64,000 nt of DNA, taken from Warburgia ugandensis (Eukaryota > Streptophyta > Magnoliopsida > Canellales > Canellaceae). The notes below the pieces were generated by a model, which saw only the letters and a program-made list of their open reading frames with translations, did no database searches and was not told the DNA's origin. The position numbers were made by a program, and so were the translations under genes. Positions 47,084 to 60,420 of the stretch are shown here, piece by piece. Position 1 is the first letter of the stretch. The number at the start of each line of letters is the position of its first letter. The stretch covers positions 7,766,327 through 7,830,326 of the forward strand of contig CP141137.1 in NCBI GenBank assembly GCA_035236585.1, given 5' to 3'.

Positions 47084-49631
47084 GAATTCTAGTATTTTCA
47101 AATGCCATGATAGTGTTTTATCTTCAGACGCTAGTTTTTTTAGATTTTTACAAAAAAGTTTCAACAAATTTAAGTAGTTCATCTTGTTGGATTCCTTTAG
47201 ATTGCCTAGATAAAAAGAAATCTCTTTGGTTGGATGTCTTTGGCATGTTTTTCTTTGTGATTTAAATCTTGACCATTGATATTTAAAAATAGAGAAATAA
47301 CGTGGTTAGAATAATCCAATTAGTGTGATTTTTTGCAAGGAAGCTAAATATGGGAGGCCAAACATAATGGACAACTCAGATCTATGAAAAGATGGAAAAA
47401 GCAAGCTTCTAAAAAATAGGATGTTGACTTTAATGTTTGAATATACTAAAGGGGTAAATGGTCCTATTCCAATTTGGTTCCATGGAAAACCAAAATTGTA
47501 CCATTAGGATTTTACCTTTCTTGGTACTGAGCCATCCTAGAGTTTGGTTCCTAGAACAAAATCATTCCCATACCACTAATTTTGGTCCAATTCTTAGGTA
47601 TTTAGTAGCTCTAATACGTAAAAGATAAAAGTACAAAAGATAAAAAATTAAAATGTTGAAAGTTAGGTTACACATTATTTTGTTTGTTTAATTATTTATA
47701 TAATAAGTAATCATGTATTTATTGTTTAACTAGTATATAGGCAAGTAAGAATGAACATAAGAAATAACATAAAAGTTAAAAGTATACATCTTGCAGATAC
47801 CTGTAAGTATAGAAGTTAACTATGACATAAAAGAGGCAAGCAACTATACTTGGAATACACACCAAAAGTAAATGTGAAAAAATATATAAAAGACTAGCTT
47901 GTTTGTTCAAGATTTCAAACTTTTTGCTAAAAAATGTTAACTATGTTCTTTACAAGTAAAAAATTAGAGTTACTTGGACATAAAGAATGACAGAGACAGG
48001 CCGGAGGTGAGAGCTACTGACGTGAGAAAGAGAGAGAAACTTAGAGAGGAATAGTGAGGGGAGACGAAAGATGGAAGAAGGGAAGCGTATCTTGTTTTGT
48101 CTCTGATTTTTTAATGAAGAAAGTATTTCAAAGTCTAGGTGTTTTTCAAGTCTTTTAGGGAGAATCATATGGTTTTTAGAATTTGCTTCCCCTTTATACA
48201 ATAATAACTATGCTTATTGAAAAGTTCATATTTATTGATGAACCGCAATAAGCTGTCCATAAATAATCTCTATATAAAGTGTTAGCTTAAAATTAAAATA
48301 AATAAATATAAAAATAGTATAAGATAGATAATTAAATAATAATAAAAAAATTTATATTTAAATTGCTATAGTAGCCTCTAATGCACTAAAGTTTAAAATA
48401 ACATTATAACCATATTTCTATATAATAATTAATATTTTTTGCTTCTTACTTGGCTTTGGTCCTAGTACCTAGGGAATTTTTTTTATTTATATCTTATCAA
48501 TAAGATTCAATTCTTTAAATTGAAAACCAATAGGTATTGTTGATTCTAATTGAATAACCATACCCTAATTTTTTGGTTTAGTTTCTGCCTATTTTGAAAT
48601 TTCAGGTGTACCATTTACACCCTTAGAAAACACTAGGACTCTATATATGTTTTTGAAAAAAATATTAAGAGTAGATATGTTGTAGTCATTAATGTGTGTA
48701 AGTATGTACAACTTCTTTTGAAATTGCAAAGTGCTAAGAACTTAAGCAATAAGCCAAAAGCCCCAGGACTATTGGTAGCCCATTCTAGGTGGTTCACACT
48801 CGAAACTAGATAGACCTCTCTACTTTTGTGGTAGCTTTTTTAGGGAATCAAGTAGCCCTTTCCACAAGTGGTTGCTTTGATACCAAATCTTAAGAACATA
48901 ACCAATATGCCATGAGTCCCAGAATTGATAGAACATATCAATTAAGTCAATGTCTTAAACTAATGTCTCATACCAATAGTATAAGTCCCCTTGCTTCCCA
49001 TACCATAAGTTGACCCACTTAGAATCATAACAAGAAGACAAGAGATGCTATACTACAGACAACACATGAACTTGCCACATAGCATCCTACTTTAATGCAG
49101 GGGACTCCATCTTTAGTTCATTAAAACTGCCATTCTATTTGTCCAAGATTGGACAACTACTAATCCTACAATAGTGTTTTGAATATTAAAGCGTACTTTA
49201 AGTCAAAGAGACAAATGGTTAGAACCACTACTTGAAGAACAATTGTCATAAGTAAGCAGACGATAAAAAACATTGCTCAAAGACCAGTCCATACTCAACA
49301 AGTAAGCTCATTTTTAGGATGATATAATCACTCTATAATATAATCATTCTGGGCATAAGATATCAATAGAAGTAATACTGGGACAAAGGGCCTGATCAAC
49401 CAAAGTTGGCACCCACTACTGCATAAGTAGGGCACTTTATCAGCAGTTCTTGTCTCACCATAGCTGTAGCATCATTCCTCTATTGTAAGAAACTGTTTAC
49501 TATATAATATTAAAGTGGAAAATTCAGAGAAATGCCCCTACATGCCGAATCTATTTTCTTTATTAAATGTAGTTTAAGATAGCTAGCCTTCCTTGAGCCA
49601 TCATTTTTCAGGTTTATGTCTTTCTCCTATG
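47084..49631. other. Intergenic, no gene recognised
   Basis: Very AT-rich, with no credible reading frame. Confidence 0.4.
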
Positions 49632-49811
49632 AAGGGAAGTCTTGCCACAATAGTAGAGTTGTCATCGTGTGACCTTGAGGTCATGAGTTTAAAGCATGGA
49701 AATAGCCTCCTGCAAAATAAAAGGTAAGGCTGTGTACTATTAACCCTTGTGGTTCACCCCTTCCCCAAACCCCACATACATGGGAGCTTCGTGCACTGGG
49801 CTGCCCTTTTC
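49632..49811 (+). repeat. Au SINE, near full length
   Basis: AAGTCTTGCCACAATAGTAG head, GTGACCTTGAGGTCATGAGT, GCCTCCTGCAAAATAAAAGG, CCCTTGTGGTTCACCCCTTC, GGAGCTTCGTGCACTGGGC and TGCCCTTTT. The target duplication is unclear. Confidence 0.9.
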
Positions 49812-50950
49812 CAATGATGTTCTTTAGCCTCCTTATGGTGGGCCACTAAGCTTTTGTCTGGAAGTTACTGATTGAACTTTTGTGACTGACACGTCATTTG
49901 TTTGATCATTTCTTGGCTATCTATTTGTCAAACACTGTATTAGACTTTTTGCCTTTCTTTTCCAATTTCCCGAAATTGGTGTACCTTAATGTTACACCAT
50001 GTAATCATTGATGCTTATGTTGGATCTCTTAACATCTCAAAATCACTTGATATGAAAGTTTAATAAGCAACTTGCAAATAGGTATATCTCTCAAACTAGC
50101 ATGCTAACCATTTTTCTTTAATTATTTACACATGGGGCAGTTATTAACGGCTATAGAGAGGTGATAAAAGTTGGAAATTCTTAGTTAATATTGAAATTCA
50201 AGAAGAAAAGGCTGAAATTAATATCCTTGTCCATCAGTATCGGATCACTTGGCAGACAGTGCCAACTTTTGTACGCGCAGAGTTTTTGTTGCTTGTTCAA
50301 CACCAACTTCCTCCAAATGATTTCATGAGTAGGGAAAAGGAACTTCAAATCAAAATGGAACGTTGTTCCCAACTGAATAAAAAGTTGGGGACATTTTACA
50401 TGGTGCACCATATAAAACACCTATTTCTAATGTAGCCCTGCTTAAATTATGCTGCAGGTTTCTTTTCACAATTCCTCCTCTTCTTGTTTAAGATGTTTTA
50501 ATTATAACTTATTCATATTATTCAAAATTTCTTAAATTACCCCAACACCAAAAATCATCATTAATGGATGCTTATAGTCTTATCTTTCTCTTTACTTTAA
50601 ATCAAAACCAGTAAATAAAATAAGAAGTTAAGATAATCAAATTGACATGCTTTTTAAAAGATAAGGTTTCATTAACCCATTTCAAATTACTTTACTTAAA
50701 CTCTACCTATTATTGTTCTTCACTAGTTTGTCTAGGACTATTTTCTTCTTCCTATATCTTTAACAACCACAAGCTTGTATCCAATCCTTTCACTAGTAGA
50801 AGAAGAAAAAATAACACAACTAGTAGAATGATAACCATCAATACGACGAATCTAGTCTGCATCAATAAAGATCTAAAGCCAAGAGAAAAACCACCTAAGA
50901 GAAACAACCGCAAGAAAGTGTGTGCTTGAGGTAACAATGAATGAACCCTT
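49812..50950. other. Intergenic, no gene recognised
   Basis: No supported feature. Confidence 0.4.
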
Positions 50951-51240
50951 AGGTATGTATCTTTCTATCATATATATTAGGTCGAAGTTATAGGGTTTGG
51001 CAATCTTTTTTTATCATTCTTTTTTCTTTTCTTTTTTTAATTAGAGAATTCATTAGAAAATAAGCTAGTACATCCAACAAGACCGATAAACATGAACAAT
51101 TATTTGACTTTTCTAATAGAGACCTAGACCTTGCAAATCATATATAAGTGGATTGGGTTTGGCAAGTTTGATGGTAGGGAAATAGACAAAGATATAGGCA
51201 TTGAGAACTATCTTGAATGGAATACTTTCTAGAGAGAGAG
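50950..51240. repeat. Dispersed repeat, copy 1, with an insertion
   Basis: GGTATGTATCTTTC, TAGGTCGAAGTTATAGGGTT and, after the insertion at 51004, GGCAAGTTTG..TAGGGAAATAGACAAAGAT and AGAGAGAGA match 55363-55500 in the same order and spacing. Confidence 0.8.
51004..51154 (-). mobile_element. Small retroposon insertion (LINE 3' end-like)
   Basis: This 151-bp segment is flanked by perfect 11-bp direct repeats GGGTTTGGCAA (50993-51003 and 51155-51165). On the minus strand it ends in an A-rich tail (AATTAAAAAAAGAAAAG...), as expected of a 5'-truncated non-LTR retroposon. The related locus near 55.4 kb has a single GGGTTTGGCAA and no insert. Family assignment is tentative. Confidence 0.75.
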
Positions 51241-54200
51241 ATTGTTTCCTACTTATTCGGCATAGTATGTGGAAAGTGAAAACTAGAAGCGGATGAATAC
51301 TCTATCATGTTTGAAGAATGCTACGCTAAAGGGCCTAAATGGACCTTCCCCAAGAGCACCCAACATTTGGCATTACAGGGGGCCTACATTTGAATGATTT
51401 GACATGTCTATTTCATTGCTCTGGAATTGGATAACTAAAAATTGTGCTAATTTGATACTTTTAGTATATGAAAAATGGTAATTTTAATCACAAGAAATGG
51501 ATGGTTAACAATTTTATATAATAATGATGTAATTCAACTCTAAAAAGCATATTTGTTTGAGATGCTAAATTATGCAATTGTGTGACTTTATATTCATTGC
51601 TTATCCAAAGCTTGAAAAATGACTCCCATTGATGACTAGTGTTGGGCACTTCTAGGGAAGCGCCAGTGAGGGTCTTCAACCTACCATTCCTCTTTTATTT
51701 CTTTGGTTTTAATTTTTTGTTAGAAAATTCAAGTTTTGCACTTGGTCGGTTAATCCACCAAAGCTGAAAATAAGGCTGTTCTAGAAAGTTTGGTTTTAAA
51801 AGGGTATTGCTTGTGAATCAGTAAAGTCTTCCAAAACTGGTTTTTTCTCAAGTTCTTCGATTGTCATAGTCGTTATTTTCATGGTACACTTTAATTAGCC
51901 GGAGGAACATCAAATCTATAATTATAAAAACATTGGTAAACTACGTAGGTGTCTGCTTCATTCTGAAACTTAATTATTTTGTACATCAATAGATCTCTAG
52001 TATCGACTAGATTATAATATTACCATTCAGCCAAAAAAACTAGAAGAAGAGAATAATCCATGCTATTCCAAGCTCCAAATTCAACCTCGGCGTTCATCTC
52101 ATTATACAGTTCATGGCTATTGAATATGCAAATCATCTCTAAAAGAATAAATCTAGAGGTTTTCTGTATGGCTGTGGTGCAATTCCTGAACAGCTTGTTT
52201 CGATCATCTATTTGCATGATTTAAATGGCTAGATACTTATCTCTAGCAGCCTTTATTAGCTATCAAAGTCGATCCTACTGATGGTCCACCATATTGATAA
52301 CTACGTGGAATATAAATGGGTACCATGTGTAAGGTGGAGAGTGGATAAAAGGTCGAGCATCTAATTCTCATATGCAGACCTAATCACTGCAAAATTATTC
52401 ATTGAAAGTCAAGATCGTCATGACAAAAGACAAAAACCAAGAAAAGTTGCCATCGGTTTCAGAACATTCATTAGTCATATATTGTCATTTTCAGATGGCG
52501 AAACTTCTCTCTCTCACAAACCATTCTTGCTCCAATCTTTCTTTTCAAGTAATTCAAACATTTCGCTCTTGCAGTCGCTAATGCTGACTGCTTCATCACA
52601 CGAAAAGCTACTCTTCCTCTTTACTACTCTTCCTTTTTACTATGAGTGTTTGCTAAGTAAGAAACCAAATGCAGCAAACGGACACGAGTTCACTCACAGT
52701 ACACATGAGGGCTTGCTACAGCTTGCCAGTGATTATTAGTTTCGGTAATACATGTATTAAAAAACTTTACTTGAAGCGATGGATCCATCTGTATCATTAA
52801 GAGTAAAATATTGAAAAGTTTCAATATTATTACAATATGATCTGGGATCAAGGTTGGGCATGTATACCACTAAGCTTCAACAACTTCGAGGGAATAGACG
52901 TGAGAGTAGTAAACGGTTTTGCAAGGACTGATTTTAGTTTGGTTCCAAGACTGCAAATGTATAGTAAATTGCAAAGTGGTGTATCATTAACCACTCCAGC
53001 AACCTTTGAAGGCTATCCCAGGTCTCTTTAGAACATGCTGCACCAATACACGGAAATAACGTCTTTCTGGTCATTGATCCTCCACAAGTCGTGTAGGCAG
53101 AATTGGAAAGCGTAAGATAAAATGAAATTTCGGAGATTAACCAGTTGGTAACATAATGAGTTGATGGAGAGGGTAATGAAACATTAGTACCAGTACTAAA
53201 ATAGAAGAGATGGTGACAGCATTAAGATGAAGCAACTCGCAAAAGAAAGAGATGTGTGAATATGATCCGCTGAGGTAGATGTGAAATAGGGAACGACCAG
53301 AAAGATGAGGGAAAGGAAAATATGCAACAATATAGAAGAGATAGAGAGAATAAGTCAAACAAACGGAAGCAAGAACTCATATGAACAGAAGATGGAGTAG
53401 AAATAAGGACAAAAGAATAGGAGAATCTAACGAATAGGAGCAAGAAAAGACAAGTAAATTAAGAAGAAGAAGAAAAGTGCAGAACCGACCGTGAAGAATG
53501 ATAACTCGGAGATGTGAGGGAAGAACTGAAGGTCATATTGGGTTTGGGATTGTCATATTCCCTTTGTGCTCCTCCCAATGCTTAGTCACCTAATTTCCGA
53601 AATGAATGAAAGCATGGGAGAATGTGGAAGAGAACATGCGCAGAAAAGTAGATGTGGAATGAAAAGTCTACTCAATCGAACACAGTGAAGGACGTCAGAG
53701 GAAAAGGAGTAGAGTGAAGACAAAAGACATTATCTATTGGAGAATCCTGGTATATCTTGCTTGTTTAGAATGATGTCCAAACTAAGAACTCTTTCCATTC
53801 TTGCCCGTGTATTTGCTTGCACTGTTAAGCTTGGAAGGCCGTTGATTATAAATAGGCTCATGTAGAGAAATAATGTGAGACACAATTTTACATCACCTTC
53901 CATTCATCAAAACGCAAATGAAAAGGAAAAGGAAAATGAAGGAACAAGTAGGAAAAAAATGAGTAGATGAGTTACATGCATCTGCATATTACGGAATCTT
54001 GCACCAGTGAGCCACGCCCATTTGTTGCTGTTTGTATTCTGGCCTTTTCTCTTTCTTAGTGGATGTATCCATCAGAATTGTTGCATTACCATTCCTGTTA
54101 AAAGCTTAAGCTGATAGAAAGAGGGCTAACAATAGTTATATCTCTAACACACCCGCTCACATGGAGGGTCTTTTATTGGATCTCTTGCACATACAATTGA

Positions 54201-55362
54201 TAAATGGAAGGTCATAGGATTTGAATTTTGAGCTCTTGCACATGGATTTGATGAATGGGACGTTTCATTATTTACACTCATAACCTTTTGGTTAATAAAG
54301 CTTTAATAACCTATTGAATTACCATTCGACCGAAAAGTTTAAGTTGATAAGAAGAGGGCCACAATAATTACACTTCTCTAACAAGAATCTGGTGCATTAT
54401 AAGTGGTACTTGAATGTTTAATATATGATTCACAAACCATTCATTTCTAAAGGCTCTAGAATGAAGTCTTAGAAATTAATGGATTGGATATATAACTGAA
54501 CTAATGGGTCCATCAGTAGTTATGGCTTCTTGTATTTTGCTAGAAAAAATTGAGCAACCAAAAATAACCAAAGCTCCGCATAAATGATAAACTATAACAT
54601 GCAGGTCCCACTGAATCGTTGATATCATTAAAGATGAGAATTGTTCGTGGATATCACTTTTGTTGGAGGAATATTGTAAGCTTTTGATCCAAAGGCTTTG
54701 TCCATGGATGTAAAATATACCGTTTCCTCTTTTCCATTTTCAATAGCCTCTCTAATAGGTACAAAATATTTAAGCGTTTATGGGCTGGGGTTGAACTTTT
54801 GCACACGATTCATCTATATATGGCATGACCTAGCAGATAAATGTTTGAGCATTGAACAGTATAAGTATACCCCCCACTTCTATCAGCTCATATTCTTCCA
54901 TAAGAAATATGCGCGTGCAGTATATTATAGAAAAGCTCGAAACTAAGACAGAAAATAAAAGAAGATGAAGAGGATACCAGAAAATGTCGAAGAAAGTAAG
55001 GACTTTCAGGACCAGTCATAATTAACCTAGTCGATCAGAATTGACCAACCCGGAATTTGCTCTAACCTAGGTTAATTAGAGAACTTCCGGGTGGTCTACA
55101 TCAATCTCTTGCCATTTTTCGGTGAATGAATCAAATGAATGTGAAGAATTAAGAGGATGTACAGATATGTATTTGGCCCGCTGTGTCGTGGCAGAAGGAA
55201 AACAAATAGTTTTTGCGTGAAGAGAGAGAGAGAGAGAGAGAGAGTTGTTGTCCTTAATGGATGTCCACGTCTAAAAGCTTATCCACAAGGTAAATGAATG
55301 TGCAGGGTCAAAAAGGATAGGAGGCAAAGGCTTGCATGTGGAAATATCGACAACAGTGTCCC
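51241..55362. other. Intergenic, no gene recognised
   Basis: No family-level similarity was seen in any frame. A purine-rich tract spans about 53150-53500. A (GA)n run lies at about 55220-55244. Confidence 0.4.
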
Positions 55363-55500
55363 CTTTGGTATGTATCTTTTCATATTGGCTAGGTCGAAAT
55401 TATAGGGTTTGGCAAGTTTCGTCAATAGGGAAATAGACAAAGATGTAGTCTTGGAAAGGTATCCGTCTCTATAAATGGAGTTTCTTTAGAGAGAGAGGGG
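55363..55500 (+). promoter_or_regulatory. Dispersed repeat, copy 2, with TATA box
   Basis: Uninterrupted version of the repeat at 50.95 kb. It contains CTCTATAAATGG near 55470, about 85 bp upstream of the ATG at 55557, followed by a purine-rich leader. Confidence 0.45.
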
Positions 55501-55556
55501 CATGGGAGAACACACATTACGCTACATTCGCAGCTAACCATGAGGTGGCAAGATAA

Positions 55557-55826
55557 ATGGAAGGAGGGCGCTCTGTTTTGTACTTCCTCATCGACGAAAG
55601 CTGTTCATCAGATTCATCCACTTTTAAGATTGAGGGTTATAAAAAATTCTCATCCAACGGAACTTTTCAAGTGGGAGCCTTCTCCTGTGAATGGTATCTT
55701 CTAGAAGAGAGTGTTTTTTTTCTGTTAATACCGTCAAAGGAGTTTCCATTGCGAGTCAGTTTTAGAGTCGCTACCAAGGTTACCAAATACATTAGTAGAG
55801 TATGTGAAACTCATTTCACATATTAA
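55557..55826 (+). CDS. Short ORF, weakly MATH-like, possibly truncated gene
   Basis: An 89-aa frame starts MEGGRSVLYFLIDESC and then has STFKIEGYKKFSSNGTFQVG followed by AFSCEWYLL. The order F-K-I-x-G-Y ... F-x-V-G ... W resembles the start of a MATH (meprin/TRAF) domain. The second half shows no further match, so only the first part may be exonic, with a possible GTATCT donor at about 55695. The TATA box and leader spacing support transcription. The CACTA-like element begins about 20 bp after the stop and may have cut the gene short. I am not sure this is a gene. Confidence 0.35.
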   Translation: MEGGRSVLYFLIDESCSSDSSTFKIEGYKKFSSNGTFQVGAFSCEWYLLEESVFFLLIPSKEFPLRVSFRVATKVTKYISRVCETHFTY

Positions 55827-57744
55827 TACAAAACTACATTACTATAGTGAGTGGTTTTTAAGATGGTTAAAAATGTATATACAAGATGGTTCAAAAATCG
55901 TTTTTTACTGGACCATCTTATAAAATGAAAATGCATATAAGACAGTTTTTGAAACCGTCTTGTAATATTACTAATATAAGATGGTTGTTGAAACCATCTT
56001 ATATTAAAAGTATTGTAAGACTATTCTTTTAAAATAAAAATAAAAGCCATCTTATAAAACTATCAAAATATAAGACGGTTTTTGAAAAATCATCTTATAA
56101 AACTATCAAAATATAAAACAGTTTTTGAAAGAAAAAAAGAAAAGAAAAAAAAAATCTTATAAAGCTGAGATAATAGAAGATGATTTTTCAAAAATTATCT
56201 TATATATTGACGATTTTATAAGACTATTTTTTCAAAATCATTCTATATGATATATACTTTTTAGAAGATTTCTGTATTCTTTTGTTGGTTTTTGTTTGTA
56301 CATTGTTCCTGTAATTTCTATATTTCAAAATATACTCAATATTCCATTTCTGTAGGCTACAATCCTTCTACAAAATGTATTCACTTCCAACATTTAATAT
56401 TGAACTTCTCCATACACACTTTTAATTGAAATAAAGAAAGCGCACACAAACTTCAATAAAAAAAAAAGGAAGGCATTCATATAAATGAAGTTTTGTGTTA
56501 TAGTTCATTGATAAAAATGTTTATATTCAATTACATCATTGATCTGCAAATTAAAAGTGAAAACATATTCATTCAATTATATTCTGATGTCATCTAAATC
56601 TAATTACGAGTAACTCTTACTTTTCAAATTGGCTTGGAAGACAACACATATTAAATCATTTGAGACATTCATTGTTAGCGTCATTCAAGAGTTGATGAAA
56701 ACTATAACAATGATGATCATTCAATTAATTTTCCTAGTTTTCTCAATTGGAAGATAGTGTATCCTTTGCAAATGAGGATTCTAATATATCTTAGAATATA
56801 ATACACACACTCACAATCAGATTGTTATTTAAGACATTTTAAAAACCCAAATGTCATCATTCCTAAAAAAAATTAGGAGTCTCTCCTATTTTTTAGACAT
56901 ATACATTTAATACATGCGATGTGATTCACCTCATAAACTATTTATTTAAATAAAAACATATATTCAGAGACTCCATCTCATCACACCCTCATATTTTATT
57001 ATAGTGGCAACATATATTCAATCTACACATTAACAGGGCTTGATATAGCAAGACTTTCTTTCTCACCTCTGTAACTTCAAATACAACATGCAAATAATTT
57101 AATTGTAATCATAGTAGAATCTTATTACACAACTTGAGGTCATAGCAATGTTATCATACACATATGACTCTAATGAACACAATATAACTTTTCAAATCTC
57201 ATCATACAACATGTGAACTAAATAATAAAAACTTATTATAAGATGCTAATACACTTATTATAAAATTAATTAAAAACTTAAGATTGGAGGGGAAAGAAGA
57301 TTCGACATAGGAAAGTGGGAAATTTTACACTATTACATTATATTTTGGAATTTTTAATTACTTTTCATCCTTCATTCCTGTTAGTTTTTTTTTAATTTCA
57401 ATATGACCCTTGACACAATTACATGACTTTAAGTTGCTAACTTTGGCCACTGAGTTTAATGAGTTCTCAATATAAAAAAGTTTCAGTGAAACTTGGTACA
57501 GAACAAGAAATCTAATGCTATGGTTAAATTTTAACAAAAACTAATCAATAATGAGATATTCAATTGCAAACATACGATGTTTGCCAACAAGCTTAACAAT
57601 ACCTCTTAAGCTTCTTCGGTGAAATTCAACAATTTCAAGTGCGATTTCTCACCAAAAAAAATATATATATATATATATCTTAACAAAAATTAGAACAAAA
57701 TCAATGCTTTAGATCAATAAAAAAATATATCATCATCATAAAGT

Positions 57745-58250
57745 TTAAAACATAAGCAAAATATTATTATTGGTCACGCAAAACAACAAGTAGTACAATC
57801 TAAGCTCTTCGTTGGATGCCTTTTTAAACTTGGGACATTTTTTCTCAATGTCCTCTATCTAGCACGATCAGTTTTAGAGATTTCTATTCATTAATAAAGT
57901 AAAAAAAAAAAAAAAACATGCATAAAGTGTTCTTAAACATAAGTCAAATACTATTACTATTTATGCAAACAACGATAAGTAGCAGAATTTAGGCTCTATG
58001 TTGGATGCCTTTTTGAATAGAAATTGATATTCTAAGACTTGGATCTTCTAATTCTCAATGTCCTCTATCTAGCACAATCAATTTTAGAGATTTTCATTGA
58101 TAAATAAAGTAGAAAATCATGCACAAAGTGCTCTTGAACATTAAGCAAAATACCATTACTATTCACACAAACAACAACAAGTGGCACACTTTAAGCTCTA
58201 TGTTGGATGTCATTTTGAATGAAAATTGAAAATCTAAGACTGAGTCTTCT
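57745..58250. repeat. ~190-bp tandem repeat inside the CACTA-like element, ~3 copies
   Basis: CTCAATGTCCTCTATCTAGC recurs at about 57845 and 58036. AAGCTCTTCGTTGGATGCC, AGGCTCTATGTTGGATGCC and AAGCTCTATGTTGGATGTC occur at about 57802, 57990 and 58193. The period is close to 190 bp. Confidence 0.85.
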
Positions 58251-58272
58251 CTCTCTCTCTCTCTCTCTCTCT
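58248..58272. repeat. (TC)n microsatellite
   Basis: About 12 units. Confidence 0.9.
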
Positions 58273-59192
58273 TGGGTTTTGAATTGGGTGAGGGAGGTTT
58301 TTTTTTTTTTAACAGGTTTATATATAATAATTGGATTATAGGACAATTGTTGAAAACCATCCTATAATCATTAAAGTATAGGATGGTTTTCCATGAATCA
58401 TCCTCTATATTTGAGGTTTTTGAATTTATCTTCGAGGATAACTACAACTTTAAATATAAAATAGTTTTGAGAAAACCATCCTAAAAAATTAGGAAAACCA
58501 TCATATATTCTAAGTTCCATGGTTTTTTAAGATGGTTTTCTCAAAAACTATCCTATATTCTAAATTTCATATTTTTTATATTCTAAGTTCCATGGTTTTT
58601 TAGGACGGTTTTCTCAAAACAGTCTTATATTCATTAGAATATAGGATGATTTTTTCAAAGCCATCTTATATTTAAAGTTCTATTTATCCACGAAGATAAA
58701 TTAAAAAACCTCAAATATAGAGGATGGTTCATGAAAAATTGTCCTATATTTTTTTATTATATAAGATGATTTTACTCTAACTATCCTATATATTTTGAGA
58801 CATATATTCTAATATAGGATGGTTATTCAAAAGACCATCCTATATTATCCTTAAATCTTTTCATCTAAATCTCTCCACCTTAATTTTTTTTTAATGATAT
58901 AAGATGGTTTCTACTTAAGAAACTGTCTTATAATGTTACACGGTCTTATAATTATCTTTATTTTTTTAATAAAATGGTTTATGACAACCATCTTATAACA
59001 CCATAAATAATATAAGATGGTTTTCAAGAACCAACCTATAAACTTTTTTATGAAACGGTTTTTATTAAAACCGCCCTATAATGTCACATTTTATAAGACA
59101 ATTTCTAGAAATTATCTTTTTTATTTTTAATAAGGCAGTTGTGTTTAAAGCACCTTTTTTTGTAGTCTTATAAAACCCTAATTTTAGTAGTG

Positions 59193-59362
59193 CCATGTTT
59201 AAAATAAAGTGAAACTTATGAAGAACTCATCAATACTTTAGGAAAACAATTAAAACACTAATGAGAAACTCATCTAAAACTTATAAAATATTAATAAAAA
59301 ACTCTAGAAAAACACATGCAAAACACCTCTTCAATTTAGAATACACTTTTGTATACAACTAA

Positions 59363-59436
<74 letters not shown>

Positions 59437-60415
59437 CAAAGCTTTTGTGAACATTTCATGATTTCATTTTGCTTACTGTTTCTCAAAGATTTTTCTTGTT
59501 CAGGTACCTATGGTTGCTACTCTTTGTCTTTTGCCTAGCTACGCTAGGTGCTAAACTAGGCTTACAAGATTCTTGAACTGATTTTAGAACCTATTTACTA
59601 ATCTGGTCTTTTAGCAGTATGTATGTACAACCAGTCTATAGTTGCACACACCTTGAGGTTGTTCCTATCTATTTGGAGTTTTTTTAAGAAACAGTCTTTA
59701 ACCAAGTTCTTTGAAGTGATCAGACTAAAGAAAGACTAAAAGTAGGATGCTTAGTGGATCATCAAGGCCACAACCTTTGGATCCTTAAATATGACTCCTT
59801 AAAGAATGATATATATACTTGCAGAATTTTAAATGTAATGCACATGATACAAGGTGACCAAGGTGGCTAATAGACATATGTACTCATGTTACCTCCAAAG
59901 GCCCAATACTAATCATCATGAAAATATGTTTGCCTATGATCTTGGTATATGAACTTAAATAAGAAAGAGAAAAGGTGGGCATACTTACTAGTTTGTTGGG
60001 GCCACAACTCTTGGGTCATAAACTAGGTTTACTCAAACAAAGTGAAATGTTAGTAATGTAAAGAAGAAAGAGAACCAACGAGCAAGCTTACTAGTCTACT
60101 TGGGCCCTAGCCTTTAGATAATATTGTAAGGAGAACATTTAACAGTTCATAGTACTTTTAGATGTTAGGGTTGTGCCTCGGTGACACAAGCGGTAAGGAA
60201 CTACAATAGTTGCATCCAACTTACTCACGAAAGTGGTTCCTATTTATCCTAAGGCATGTTGTTAGTTAGTATAAGGGATTCTAAAGAGGAATTGCTTGAC
60301 CACATTAGTAGTGGTGAGGATGGTGGGATGACCTATTTTAGGTTAAAAGTAAAATATACTCTTTCACTTCTCTTCAAAAAGTAAAAATATAAATATAAAA
60401 AAATAAAATAGAAAG
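59193..60415. other. Intergenic, no gene recognised
   Basis: Contains a (TC)n run (59371-59432) and otherwise no supported feature. Confidence 0.4.
59371..59432. repeat. (TC)n microsatellite, about 31 units
   Basis: Uninterrupted run. Confidence 0.97.
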
Positions 60416-60420
60416 CATAC

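Larger units (their letters stand above)
55846..59192. mobile_element. CACTA-like non-autonomous element with hairpin-rich ends
   Basis: The right end ATTTTAGTAGTG (59181-59192) is the inverse of a CACTACTAAAAT terminus. Both flanks (about 55850-56240 and 58320-59110) carry many short units such as TATAAGATGGTTTT and AAACCATCTTATA in direct and inverted order, like the subterminal repeats of CACTA/EnSpm elements. No transposase frame is present. The left terminus is degenerate (CATTACTATAGTG near 55838), so the start is approximate and no target duplication was confirmed. Confidence 0.65.
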
